Assembly (NCBI GenBank): GCA_025526995.1
Contig: JAHLKG010000001.1
Location: forward strand, 682,001-746,000
Length of the DNA stretch: 64,000 nt
Reading direction: 5' to 3'
From: Powellomyces hirtus
Taxonomy: Eukaryota; Chytridiomycota; Chytridiomycetes; Spizellomycetales; Powellomycetaceae
Shown: positions 1-11,397 of the stretch, one piece after another
Layout: every line of letters begins with the position of its first letter
How positions within the stretch are numbered: the first letter of the stretch is position 1
Notes under the pieces: model-generated
Told to the model about the DNA's origin: nothing
What the model saw: the letters and a program-made list of their open reading frames with translations, nothing else
Databases searched by the model: none
Made by a program: the position numbers and the translations under genes

Positions 1-1796
1 CCTCGCATCGCCTTGTAGAAGCGCAAGTGCCCAGTATAACCAGCATGATCAAGCTGAGCAGGTGCGTTTCATACCTTGCGCTCAGACTCGATCACATTGA
101 TGTACCTTTTTCGCTTAGCTTAGTGCTTCGACAAGGAAAGCACGTCGACTGTCCGGGTGTCCTTCCATTGAGAGAATCGATGGATGGTCTGATCCGGTTT
201 TTGGCGGCCTTTACACCTGTGGAACAATTGACCAGGATGGCACTTGTGAAAAATTTACTGACCGTACCGCACCATAATCCGCCATCATGCCTCACTTCTC
301 AACTCAAGGCAAACCTCAACATGGAGGCGCAATTGAATGTCATGGCCATGTTGTTGTCTCACTTGGGATTTGCTGAAGCGCAGCGTTGTTCGTTGTTTGA
401 ACGTGACTTCTGTTTGTTCGAATCACTCCTCTCGATGTTGGCAAATGCCGATGCGACACGTCTCATCGAACCGAATGATGGCCAACCCTCGAGCTATTCC
501 GAACTCTTGGTTGGAATGGCACTTTTTATACATACGGTGAGCGCATCTTCCTACGAAGTTGTCGAGGAGGCTTTGTATTCGGAGTTGCTGAGGCCGCGGT
601 CGACCTTGTCGAGCTTGTTTGCTTTTGATGTATTGACATACATTATGGAAAACGGTAAACATCTAACAACCCAGGCAACTGCGTTCATTATGCTAACGTT
701 GATGTATGGAATGCAGGACCCCGCGAGATCCGCGCACGGTGGTCAGCCGGAATGCCCGAGTTTCAGCGCACGATTGCTGGAGATGAGGAGAGCAATGTGC
801 TGATCTGCTGCTCACTGGCCCAGCTTGTTTCTCCCGAATTCAAAAGAGAATTTGCTATGGATAGTAGTGCGGGAGCTGACCTGGCGAACGATGAGAATCT
901 TCTGGCACTGGTGAAAGGCTGGGCTAGCAATCCAGCAGCCGTCATTTCTCCGGTGGATGAACATTTCCTAGTCACTCGTATCTGGTAAGCCTTACATGGT
1001 TCTGGATCTATGGCATGCACTCTGTCTAATTCAAATGAACGATGTCTCAAGGGATGAGATCAGTCATTGTTTGAAAAGCGCGCACAATTCTTTGGAAGCA
1101 GTGCAATATTTCCAGGTGCTGAAACTCCCAGCAGAATGCTTAACTGCCCTTGCCTTTCACAACGGGCGGAAAAACAAGATGCCGCTTGAAAGGGCTCACT
1201 ACATCGCACAGACACTCCCAGCTCTCTTCGAACGATGCGATGAAATGGTGGAATCGCTTGCCCGGTCTGTACATCCGAATGAGCAAATGTGGATGGTACG
1301 GAAATAACTTTCCAACACAAGAGCTTCCGTTATCTCATTAGTTCTTTCTTCAAATCACCTAGTGTCTCACAGTGGTGACTGCTTTCGTCGAGCTGGCCAG
1401 CAGCATTGTTCGGGACACGAAATCCGACATCGTTAGAAAAACGTTGAGTGTGCTGGTGGACCATCTCGACAACAACACTATTCCGGAATATGCAGGTTTG
1501 CCACAGTGTTGCGTTTGCCGCAAAGGAAATAATATCCAATTAAATGTTGCCAAATTTCATCAGCTCTTGATTATTTCTCAAAGCTTAGTCCATATGGCAG
1601 CTCCGGAAACACAAAAACCATAACTCAAGGGTTCCGCATTGCGCTTGAGAATGCACACTGGGTTACCGTTCATGACGCACTCTATAAAATCGTCGAATAT
1701 TCTTCTACATGCGCATCCGGCCCGCCAAAACTCAGCGCCGAACAGCGACAGCTCGTGTTTCGATTTATACAGCATTTGCCGTATATGGCAGATTGA
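1..1796 (+). CDS. Unidentified large helical protein, C-terminal part (5' end outside window)
   Basis: The reading frame is already open at the left edge, so the gene starts upstream. The first open block (about 3-700) is Leu/Ala-rich and looks like amphipathic helices of an alpha-solenoid. It is followed by at least three further exons (about 750-983, 1030-1300 and 1370-1796) separated by short introns; a donor GTAAGC at 986-991 is clear, but I did not close every junction. The last exon ends with residues FIQHLPYMAD and a stop at 1794-1796. No catalytic motif, signal peptide or membrane segment is visible. I do not recognise the family with confidence. A FIRRM/C1orf112-like or other DNA-repair scaffold is possible, but this is only an impression from the spacing of hydrophobic helices. 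Confidence 0.6.
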
Positions 1797-2122
1797 CCTG
1801 CCCAACGAGACCGCTTTCAGAACTAAGCGAATGCGTGCGCTATCATTAAGAATGAAACGTAAGGTCACATTGATAGTTCTATTGTCCTGCTGTCCTGCTG
1901 CTCGCAACTCTATGCTACACAGCACGCACGTCCAATGCACGTCCAAGAGCCACGTGTGTGGCGCCCACGCGATGTCCGAGAGACGCGGACAAGAACCAAC
2001 TGTCTGGCCAGTGTGATAACTTACTGTAAAAAGTGGTAAACAGACGCCCATCCTCTTGAATTTAACACAATCCAACTGCACGTTAGCCGACTATCCCAGG
2101 AGGCAGCACATTATTGTTGTCC
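1797..2122. other. Intergenic spacer between the unidentified gene and CLASP
   Basis: Two same-strand genes are separated by about 325 bp. Longer open frames here on either strand have no recognisable content. This should hold the 3' end of the first gene and the CLASP promoter; I see no clear TATA box. Confidence 0.5.
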
Positions 2123-5100
2123 ATGTCTTCTACTTCCGATTTTGATACGGTGCCGACTGCGTCAGAGGTGGGCAAAGATGCAGCTCGGCCAAAGCGTGAG
2201 AGTGCAAAGAATGCCTCGCCGCCAACCACAAGCGGCGGCACGGCCGCCCCGGCTCCAGTTCCCCTCGATGTAAGATAATGGCGTTCCCGCGTGTAGTCTT
2301 CGCTGGAAAGCTTCTCAACTAATATGACCTCTCACAGGTGTGCTCAGCCAAAGAGATTGAAACAGAGATAGCGGCATTCTGCACACTGATGGAAGGAAAG
2401 GAAACAGAAGAGAACTGGCAGTCACGGGAAGCGGCTATTCAACGTCTACGATGTATATGTCGAGGAAATGCCCGTGATTTTTCCGGCTTTGTCGCGCTGT
2501 TGAAGCCAGCTGCGGAGCCTCTTGCTCGAACGGTTAGTGGCGTCCCGCAGGACTTTTCGTGACCCGTACGCCGAACTGAGATGTATCGAATCTTCACCCC
2601 CCTTTGACTTATAGCTGCACAGCTTGCGAACTGCTCTTGTAATGACCGTTTGCTCTGCTATTGACGATATTGCGACCCTGCTTGGATCACAGATGGATCC
2701 ACTGGCAGATGTTTTCATTTCGAATCTATTGAAACTCACAGGACAGGCGAAGAAGGTGGTTTCCACGGCCAGCGTGGACGCGATACAGCAGATCCTGCGA
2801 CAGGCATCCTTCCAGCTGCGCTTTTTGCAATATTTTCTGGCAGGCTTGTCAGATAAGAATGCTATAGCAAGGAGCGCGGCTGCAGTTTTTGTCAAAGCGG
2901 TGTTGGAGGAGATGACAAATGACGATGATAAGACTGCGGTTTTGGAGAGGAGCGGCGGTGTCGAGATTCTGGACAAGGCTCTTAAGAAAGGATTGCAAGA
3001 CGCGAATGGCGCGGTGCGGCAGACTTGCCGTGACGCTTTCGGCATTTTCCAAGCCTGCTGGCCACAGCGTGGCGACATGTACGTGAAAATAGCGACCGTG
3101 AGCATGAATGCCTATCGTCTTGGAATTCACCTAACTCTCGCTGCTATGTTGCGGCTCATCATAGCTTATTCGACACTCTCGATGCTGCAACCCGGAAGGC
3201 GATAACACGGGCAAAGGGCGCGACTGCGCAGGTTCGCCCCTCAGTCAAAAAGTTTGCTGCTGCGCGGTCAATGCCGAAGCTGAAAGCTGCTCAAGGCAAT
3301 GCCGCGCAAGAGCTGGTGATCATGGAGATACGCGAAACAGGGACTCGGATCAGTAACGATGTGATTGCAGTAGAAGAAACCAGAACGACCATTGCTGCTC
3401 CCATCGACATGTCCCAATCTGCGAAGCCAATAGCGCCAAGCAGCGAAGAGCCGTCGTCATCCATACCACAGAATACAGCCAGGAGCAGGCTTGAATGGCA
3501 TATACAGTTGAACAGTGAGGATACCGAAGAGAAAGTCGCTGGCTATTGCGCACTTGCCAATCACTTGCGTGTCCTGAGATCAGAAGGCAGGGATACTGAA
3601 ATATCTGACCAGGAACGCGGTAGTCTCCGCACGAGTATCTTGGACGTCTTCAGAAAGGAGCCAAAGGAGTTCATTCCAACTCTACTGAAGCACGAGCATT
3701 TGCTCGCTTGTCTCGACGCCGGGGTCCTGAAATTCTCTGACGTCCACTACATACTACTTGTGTCGAATGCGGAAGGCAACCACGCTGTGCGAGAAATGTC
3801 GCGCGACGTGATCCAACGCCTGCACGCCGCGCGGGCTTTCCCGCTCGTCGCTGACGCCATGGCTCGCTTTCTTTCGTTCTATGGCACCATGGATCCCGAA
3901 TATCCGAACCTTGTTGAACTGGCAACGCGTAAAACAGATGCGATTCTTGGAATGCACCTCGAGTGGATGGAACTCGCTTGGAGGGACTACGCACAAGCAC
4001 CAGAATTCACAAATTACTTCCTGGACTCCGGAAATTGTCAGTTGTTGTTCCACGGCATCTTCCAAGCATTTGTAGGCATACCAAATACCGAATGGAAGCG
4101 ACGGGCCTTTTCTCTATTCCGCGCCTTCCAAGGCGAGGAAGTGTTTGCACGCTTGCTTGGGACGTGCGATCAGTCCGACATAGACGAAATACTGGCTTCG
4201 GTGCGCCAAGACGTCAGCCACAACACCGAGGCTGCAGGTCGCGATGGAAACATGGATCCATATCCTGATGAAGGTTGTGAAGGCATGACGGTGGAGGATA
4301 TCAGCCGTATCGAAGGTGGTGAAGGCGCCACGCTTTTGGATATGGGTAACATGACCTTTGAGAGCTCTAGTGGCAATTATAATGAGGATGATGAGGATCA
4401 ACGGAATATCCTTGACGTAAGAGTAATTTCTGAAAACCTCCAGACAATTGCCGCGCTTGAGAGATTGACGTGAATGTGTCTTTAGGAAACTATGCCGGAT
4501 GGAATGGCAGACATCACGGTTGCGCAGCTCAGCTTCGAAGTATCTACCCCATCGCGACCTCAACAAATGGCATCATCCCCAGCATCAACATCTTCATCAG
4601 TCCTCCTACGGACGCCGCGTCGCGCTTGGGCAAGTTCGTTTTCGGACCACGACGCAAATCCCTTTGGCGTGATAGCGGATGGTATGGCCGTTATAGCAGC
4701 CGCCCACTCGGACAATGTACCACCGACGTCTCCGATTATCATTAAAACACCTACAAGTAATCTTACCCCTCCGGTGACTCGCACACCACGGGCAAGTGGC
4801 ACAACACCGCCCACCAAGCCAGGTACGGACTTCTTGCTTCCCAATCTTACAATTTCATGGCTCTAACTAAACATTCTCACGCTGCCGACCTTGTCCGGTT
4901 TCTCGCGAACAGCCATCAGAACCGGCACGCCCGCCGTCAGGCAGGACACACATCAAGATCGTTTAAAAATCGTTCCCTATTGTCTCCACATCATCAAAAA
5001 TGGTCCTTTCCCTTGTCAGCTATCCTTCACGCCCCGGAAGGCCTGGATCAATTTGTACAGATTCTGCCGTAGGGGCGCCACTATTGCGGAAGATGTTGAT

Positions 5101-5953
5101 GAAGCGAGTTTCTGGCATCAGTACTTTGACCAGATATCTGATGCAGTTTTCGAGAGCCAGAGTCGTGAAGATCAGGTAGGTTGGAATTAACTTCATTTGG
5201 CATTGTGAAAAAGGACGCGTATTGACACTTTCAATTTCTATCTTCCTTCTTGGCGTTTTACAGGAAACGTGGGATAAGGAAATCCCCCTGAGAATTTTGA
5301 TTAAGTTACTTGACTGGCATAGTGCCAAATTCATTGGGCGTGAGGCCGAAGTGCTTCAAGTGGTCTTACGAAATCTTTATGATGATTCCAAAAGCGTAAG
5401 TGGGGTTTAATCATCAGGGATGTCTCATTCTCTGGTCCTGAGGTACTTCGGTTTCCATCTCAGGTCTGCGGCCTCTCCGGAGCGGCACTGAATCTCGTGG
5501 TTACACATCTGGATTCGAAAACTTGCTACGATTACCTTGTCGCTTTTCTTCTGGATGACGGACCGTCATCGTCGCAGCCACCTGACTATCTGTCCAAGAT
5601 GTGGGCCATTGATGTTGTCGCGCAGCTGATTCCAAGAGTTCAGAGCCTGATCCATCGACCCGAGCTATGCTTGCAAGTCGGACGGATCACTCAGAAGGTA
5701 AGTAAGCGCTACTTTCTTGTTAGACGTAGGTACAGACATAAACGAGACTAACTGACCCATCTGGTATTTGCTTTTGCAGTATCTATCGCATGAATATACC
5801 ATTGTCCGCCGCGCAACAACTCACATGCTCGTCGAGTTTGCTGTTATTGCACGAGAAGAGATGTGGCAACACATTGAGCCTCTCACGCGCCATCAGCGTA
5901 CACTGATCTCGCTTGTCGTGCAGCGCGAGCTCCTCAGTAGAGTAATAGAGTAA
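2123..5953 (+). CDS. CLASP/Stu1-type microtubule plus-end stabilising protein
   Basis: CLASP proteins bind tubulin through TOG domains and rescue microtubules at kinetochores, spindle midzone and cortex. Nine exons splice in phase: 2123-2269, 2338-2532, 2615-3078, 3165-4416, 4486-4822, 4913-5175, 5264-5395, 5464-5697 and 5780-5953, giving about 1,065 residues. A short Ser/Pro-rich leader is followed by the CLASP-N TOG array: the motif EENWQSREAAIQRL at about residue 70, then the HSLRTALVMTVCSAIDDIA helix. A basic Ala/Lys-rich linker (about residues 220-300) and a second helical array follow (about 310-500). Next is an Asp/Glu-rich then Ser/Thr/Pro-rich linker, and a C-terminal HEAT-like domain ending LSHEYTIVRRATTHMLVEF. 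This order is that of the family. Introns are 68-90 bp. The stretch around 5010-5080 could hide a small reading problem, because the alternative frame also looks helical. Confidence 0.92.
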
Positions 5954-6508
5954 CGTGATAACATTTTCCATTTGTGGACAAAAAGACATTTTGCAGTGCC
6001 GGAACCTGTTTATCTTTATTGTCATACAAAATGACGTACACGTCGTTGGTTTCCGCCATTGTTTTGGGGCCCACTAGTAAACTGTAGTTTTCTTATTGTG
6101 TGGATATTCAATTTGAATCTTGGTATCAAATTGCTGCCAATCTGTGGAAGTGGACAGCTTGGACCTCGCTCCCACCGATAGCGTTTATCGCCTGAATCAC
6201 TTCGCCCCGGCGACGAATCACGATCGAATGAAACGTTTTGTCAATCAGAATAAGAGTGAGGGACAGATGCGTGTGATAAAAGAGTTCTTCCCAGTATTGC
6301 ACGACGATTGAGACAATCTCCGAAGGCAGGTTCATAGCCGATGAGTTAGTTGCGCAGCGGCGGAGCATGAGACGCTGCTGCGCCATATGGGATGCACAGC
6401 CACTTCAAGCCGCACCCCTTCGCGTCTTTCCTCTCGGTGAGAATGAGCCGACTGGCATAAAACATGAATACTGGGCAAATCTATACCAACCTCATCTGTG
6501 ACACTCTA
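5954..6508. other. Intergenic region between convergent CLASP and small minus-strand gene
   Basis: About 555 bp between two stop codons, so it should contain both 3' UTRs. An 86-codon minus-strand open frame (6126-6386) lies here; I could not link it to the neighbouring exons and do not call it a gene. Confidence 0.4.
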
Positions 6509-6957
6509 TTACCCGGTCATCTCAACGGGAGACCTGGAGATTGACAAATGCTTGAAGTCTTTGACAGGAATGTAGACTCTGACAGGACTTGCAGCAACTG
6601 GAGCAGCACAATAGTCAACGCCTTCCACCTCCCCTTTCACGTCGTATCCAGGAACCTTGGTGTCGATCGTGAGCTTCCTCGTTAGACTTTTATCTGTTTT
6701 GGCGGAGTTCTTGGGACCGTTTGATGTGCTTGCAGTTTCCTCGCTCTTGATCTTCTCGCTCGATTTCGCACTGTCCGACTAATGCATGATTAGACACATC
6801 CATATGCTATTATTGAAAAGAACGAACGAACTGACCATGCTGTGTTTCTGGGTGTGAAATGAGGTTTGGGGAAAAGAAAGTACGGTACCCGTTTCGTGGC
6901 GGAAAGCTCGCCGCTTGCGGCCAGCTCACGTGCGGCTTGTGCACGTGTCTCCGTCAT
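6509..6957 (-). CDS. Small hypothetical protein, two exons (112 aa)
   Basis: Read on the minus strand, ATG at 6957-6955 opens a 23-codon exon ending at 6889, at a GTACCG donor. An acceptor CATTAG at 6784-6779 leads in phase into an 89-codon exon (6778-6509) ending TAA. The second exon has no internal ATG near its start, so simple ATG-based ORF searches miss it. The product starts MTETRAQAARELAASGEL, is Lys/Ser-rich in the middle, and ends in a more ordered part with KLTIDTKVPGYDVKG and VRVYIPVKDFKHL. No known domain is recognised, and no signal peptide or TM segment is seen. An additional 5' exon cannot be excluded. Confidence 0.5.
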
Positions 6958-7922
6958 TTTGCCACGCGAGGATGTCAACCTGATACTTTGGCTATGGCAG
7001 GCAACATGACAGAAGCATCTTATGCAGAAACCCACATCAGAATTGGGCATCTTTGATGGGGTGCCATACTGCCAAACTCGGATGCTGATAATATTGCGGC
7101 TGCCGCCAAACCAGGTCGTAAGCTAACTGATAGGCAGGCGATTTGGTTGCGCAAGAGGACTTTCCATGGGCTCTACAAAGGATTGGTAGCTCATTCCGAG
7201 GCCAACAGAATCTTCAATGGTAAAAGCAGAAACAGAATCTGAACCAAAAGCGACTTGTAGGTTGCGGTTTCATCACTTGACTTGTTGAGACCTTGTCCGA
7301 AGAGGATCTTGCATGCCGCGGCGCTTCTTGTGTATCCCGCTGACCCGCATTTTAAGAGGCTACCTCTTATGGGTGGCGATTGCCAAGAAACCTTTTGGTG
7401 TGAGAAAGCCAGCACCGGGAAGATCTGTGCCCTCTCATACGGCCAGCGCCGCTCCATTCAGCCAACCTCTTGGCTCAACCTTCTCCTGGGCCTCTGATCT
7501 TGTTGACTCGGCCGAGTGCGGTTGCTTAACTGACTAGGGTGTGGCGGGCGCGTCAGGCTTACGCGACTCGCCTCCGACGCGTGAAAAATTGGCCGGGTCT
7601 CTGGCCGGGTCTCGACCAACATGCTTGTCGCGTTGTTGACTAATATCAAACCTGGGGTCTTTCGGTGCTGGGCCCCATCCTTCGCCCTCCCATTGGCGCG
7701 GCCAAGAAAGCTGTGGGTTCTTTTGATGGGTTTGGCGTCGAGAGGCTCAAATGTTCAACGGTTTCATCCTTATCTAAAATTTACAAGATGTTTGTACCGG
7801 GATTGGCGTGTGCTTCGTCGAAAGAAAGTGTGCGCGACTTCAACCGGCCTCGTTATAAAAGCGTCAGGGGGAAGTGTTTCCCGCTTCTCTCAAATCTTGA
7901 TTAACATCGGAACACAGCCGCT
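6958..7922. other. Divergent intergenic region upstream of the AA9 LPMO gene
   Basis: This 965-bp stretch separates two divergent genes. Open frames inside are short and without recognisable domains. It should carry the regulatory region of the secreted oxidase. The only clear element is the TATA box listed separately. Confidence 0.5.
7854..7860 (+). promoter_or_regulatory. TATA box of the AA9 LPMO gene
   Basis: TATAAAA lies 63 bp upstream of the ATG at 7923, a normal spacing for a TATA-driven, short-leader secreted enzyme gene. Confidence 0.65.
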
Positions 7923-9883
7923 ATGAAAGCAACATCAGCCATCGCCGCGCTCTCCTTTATCTCTTCTGTGGCAGCTCACGGAGCGGTCACCAGCTATATC
8001 ATCGACGGCACTACGTACCCAGGCTACAATGGCTATGCACCCAGTGGAAAGCCAACCATTCAGCGACAGTGGCCCAACTATGACCCCATTACGGATGTCA
8101 CTGCCCAGACGATGACTTGCAATGGCGGGACCAGCGCAACCCTCAGTGCTGAAGTGATGCCTGGAAGCAACGTTACTGCGCTGTGGGGACAGGTAAGGAT
8201 GGAACATACCACAATGAGAGTAAGCACCAAACAGCAAGTCGCTGACCCAATTGTTATAAACGCTTTTAGTGGACGCACTCTCCTGGTCCCGTCACCGTCT
8301 ACATGTACAAATGTGCTGACGATTTCGCAACCTGTGACGGCAAGTCTAAGAACTGGTTTAAGATCGATGAGGCAGGTCTTCTATCGGGTACTTTGTCCAG
8401 TGGCACATGGGCGAATGGCAAGATTCAGGATGAGAAACTATGGTACACCAAGATCCCTGGTGGTCTTGCCCCAGGCAACTACCTCATTCGACACGAGCTC
8501 CTCGCCCTTCATGCGACCAACCAGCCGCAGTTTTATCCGGAATGCGCGCAGCTCAAGGTTGGCGGAACTGGCTCTGCAAGTCCCGACGGCAGCTATCTGA
8601 CCAGTATTCCGGGCTTCGCCACCCCGGACGACCCCGGTGTTTTTGTCAACATTTACTCCAATGAAGCCCAGAAGGTGACCACGTACAAGATTCCCGGGCC
8701 CGCCGTTTACAAGGGCGAAGGGTCCGGGCCAGCCCCAGCTAGCCCATCAAGCCCGGCAACTCCTTCAGCTTCTGCAGAAGCCCCAGCCACCGAAGCTGCT
8801 GAAACTACTCGAGCGACTGCGACTGATGCTTCGGCGGAAGCTACCTCTGCAACTACCGCTCAGCCAACATCTCCTGCTGACGAGACATATGAGAGCTCCC
8901 CACGAAGCAGCGACGAAGCTCCTGCGGCAACGACGCAAGCAAAAGGCCCGTCACCAACTACCGTTGAGGACGCTGAAGCCGCTGAAGCGCCCGCGACGGA
9001 TGATTCATCGCAAATGAGCGACACAGATCCTGCGGCAACGACAGGAGCAGAAGAACCTTCAGCAACTACCGCTGTGGATGCTACCTCTGCAACTAGCGCT
9101 CAGCCAGCGTCTACTGCTAACGAAGCAACAACTACCACCGAGGCTGCTGAAATCACTGAAGCGCCCGCGAACGACGGTTCATCGCAAAACAGCGACGCAA
9201 CCCCTGAGGCAACGACAGAAGCACAAGACCCTTCAGCAACTACCGCTGTGGATGTTACCTCTGCAACTACCGCTCAGCCAGCGTCTACTGCTAACGAAGC
9301 AACAACTACCACCGAGGCTGCTGAAACCACTGAAGCGTCCGCGAACGACGGTTCATCGCAAAACAGCGACGCAACCCCTGAGGCAACGACAGAAGCACAA
9401 AACCCTTCAGCAATGGCCACCGAGGCTCCTGAAGCCACTGAAGCACCTGCGACAGATGCTTCATCGCAAAACGGCTGCGGAACTCCTGATGCAAATACAG
9501 CAGAGCAAGAGACTTCAGCAACCACCACCGATGCAACGACTGCTACTTTTGCGTCCGCTACTGAGTCCACATACGCAGCTGAGCCCACGTATGAACCCTT
9601 CCCTACAACCGCGCCCAGCGACACCTCCTTTCCGGCGGTTACACCCGCTCCCGCTCCAGCTACTCAGTCAGAGACCGTTGCCTGCCAAGTTGTCCATCCT
9701 AAATGTTGGAAGGAGGTCGACGAGTGCTGGAAAACGTATAGCGCCTGCATTGCGTCTAAGGGTTGGGTTAATGAATGCAAGAACATGGGATCCGAATGCG
9801 GAAAGAAAGCCGAAGGGTGTAACAAGCTGAATTGCAAGTGGAACCGTCGCTCCATCGCGTACAGGCGTGCCCGCGCTCAGTAG
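7923..9883 (+). CDS. Secreted AA9-family lytic polysaccharide monooxygenase with long repetitive linker and Cys-rich tail
   Basis: AA9 enzymes oxidatively cleave cellulose with a copper ion held by a histidine brace. Two exons (7923-8192 and 8270-9883) encode 627 residues. An 18-residue signal peptide ends at AA, so mature residue 1 is His (HGAVTSY), as the brace requires. The second brace His is in WTHSPGPV, the first residues of exon 2. The HELLALH...QFYPECAQL segment supplies the conserved His/Gln/Tyr of the copper site. The catalytic domain ends near residue 260 (KIPGPAVYKG). A Thr/Ala/Ser/Glu linker of about 300 residues, built from 58-residue repeats, follows. The last about 70 residues hold nine cysteines (CWKEVDECWKTYSAC... 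) and a basic end. The tail is not a CBM1; an X282-like module is possible but unproven. Confidence 0.94.
8990..9480 (+). repeat. 174-bp tandem repeats coding the LPMO linker
   Basis: The string TTCATCGCAAA recurs at 9004, 9178, 9352 and 9460. The first three are exactly 174 bp (58 codons) apart; the last step is 108 bp, i.e. a unit shortened by 66 bp with the frame kept. The two middle units are almost identical at DNA level, so duplication is recent. Confidence 0.85.
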
Positions 9884-10383
9884 ACTTTAGTAACTTGACA
9901 GCTGGGATTGACTCCTCACCGACGCTTGAGTAGATAGAGAGTAAACAATTGTAGATCGGGCCTTGCGCACCATTGTAGATATTACTATCAATCAAACGAC
10001 TGAGAAAGACAGGAAAGATGGATAAAAAAGTTGCCATGAAGTATCCATGTGAAACTATCCTCAGGAGTCAGAACGCCTGTGCCGTAATGAGCAAATCATG
10101 CATGTTTTTAGAACGCAAATTGCACGAGACTAGTGGCTGAGGATAACAATATGAAACCAGAATGATCGGACGAGGCTCGCGTCCCATGCATTGTACCAGT
10201 TGTATTTGAGGTTACACGTAACATCCAATCATGACTATTTGTTGATGGGACCCAGGCGGTCAAGGGCCAGTTTGTGAGACCACGGCGAAAGCTATATAGA
10301 ATCTGAATGGAACATGAACAAACGATTGCCGTTCCCTCGTCGCTTCAGAGGCAGGTCGAAGAGTGACGGGCATGTCCGGTGCA
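9884..10383. other. Intergenic region between convergent LPMO and Myb-like genes
   Basis: 500 bp of AT-richer sequence between two stop codons; it should hold both 3' UTRs. I see no open frame or repeat of note. Confidence 0.5.
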
Positions 10384-11187
10384 TCAATCGAGGCCAAGCC
10401 TCTCGTCGATCATCTTTTGGACGTTCGGGGGAATCGGCCTCAGCATAAGCTTGAGATCCTTATCTTGATGCAATAGGTGAGTGATCATCAGGATCATCTC
10501 ATCGACAATCTCAGAATCGTCCACAATCTTCCAGAGATCCTGCTCGTCGGGGCGAGCACGGAGCCAGTCGCGAGTGGGGTCATCGAGTCGCCCGTTTCGT
10601 TCCATCTGTTCAGTGCAGTTTGTGGTGTGCTGTTTGTATCGGTTTTTCACGGCATACTCCGTGCGCTTGAGGACTCGCGCAATCTTTTCATAAGGGAGGT
10701 TTCTGCGCCACATGTCCCAGAACTCTGCGTCGTCCTGAGCCGTCCAAGCCTTCCGGGAATTAGAAAAGTCGTTTACGACCGGGGGTGCATCTCGCTTTTT
10801 GTATTCTTCGTCAATCTCTGCGACCATTCGCATGCAAATGCTGGTCGTGATTTCCCTGCCATTTAGCAACTCTCTGTAGAGTTCAACAATGCTGAGCCAG
10901 TCGTATTCTGCCCAGTTACGCATTATGTACACGAAGGCATAATCCATTGCCTCATATTCCACGCCGTCGCCATATTTGCGTGCCGTACGTGGGAGGATGG
11001 GGGGCGCCGGGAATAGTTCTGGACTGGCCAACTCAACCTCTTGTTCCGCGAGGGCTTGTTGACGTGCAGCCCCTAGAGTTTTCAGTCCCCGCGACGGCAA
11101 GATGGGTGCGATCGAGGACTTCACAGCGGTAAAGCGACCGATGCGCAAGCCTTGACGAGCCGAAATTCTCAAGGCAGTTGTGAGCAT
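10384..11187 (-). CDS. Myb/SANT-like domain protein with mitochondrial-type presequence
   Basis: A single-exon gene of 267 codons. The first about 40 residues are rich in Arg, Ser and Ala and lack acidic residues (MLTTALRISARQGLRIGRF), as in a mitochondrial targeting peptide. Residues about 145-190 contain AWTAQDDAEFWDMWRRNLPY followed by EKIARVLKRTEYAVKNRYKQH, the three-helix pattern with spaced tryptophans of a Myb/SANT domain. The rest is helical, with a Leu-rich C-terminus. A mitochondrial DNA- or RNA-associated role is inferred from these two features. The start lies about 210 bp from the divergent Virilizer ATG, so they probably share a promoter region. Confidence 0.75.
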   Translation of the reverse strand: MLTTALRISARQGLRIGRFTAVKSSIAPILPSRGLKTLGAARQQALAEQEVELASPELFPAPPILPRTARKYGDGVEYEAMDYAFVYIMRNWAEYDWLSIVELYRELLNGREITTSICMRMVAEIDEEYKKRDAPPVVNDFSNSRKAWTAQDDAEFWDMWRRNLPYEKIARVLKRTEYAVKNRYKQHTTNCTEQMERNGRLDDPTRDWLRARPDEQDLWKIVDDSEIVDEMILMITHLLHQDKDLKLMLRPIPPNVQKMIDERLGLD

Positions 11188-11397
11188 TCTGCGCCGGAGT
11201 TTGTTAGCGAAAGTTCAAAATGGTTCGGTAGTTTACGAGTTTGACAGCAATTGTTCTTAAACGCGTCTCGCAGTCTCGCGTTTTATACGCTCAAAGTGAT
11301 GAGTCATCAGTTTGACAAAGTCACAGCCTCATTTCGCACAGTCGTTTTCTGAACACTTTGTTGAGATCCCTTAGATGTTTTATACTCCAGCGTCCCG

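Noticed and set aside
1578..2081. 167-codon minus-strand ORF antisense to the end of the first gene
   Set aside because: The plus-strand frame ending FIQHLPYMAD reads as a regular helical protein; the antisense frame has no family features.
6126..6386. Minus-strand open frame of 86 codons with a Leu/Val-rich centre
   Set aside because: Could be an F-box-like piece, but I cannot connect it to the adjacent exons and it lies in a convergent 3' region.
8826..9830. Alternative-frame long open frames (+ and -) across the AA9 linker
   Set aside because: Shadow frames of a low-complexity, stop-poor Thr/Ala linker; the AA9 frame has signal peptide, histidine brace and correct splice.
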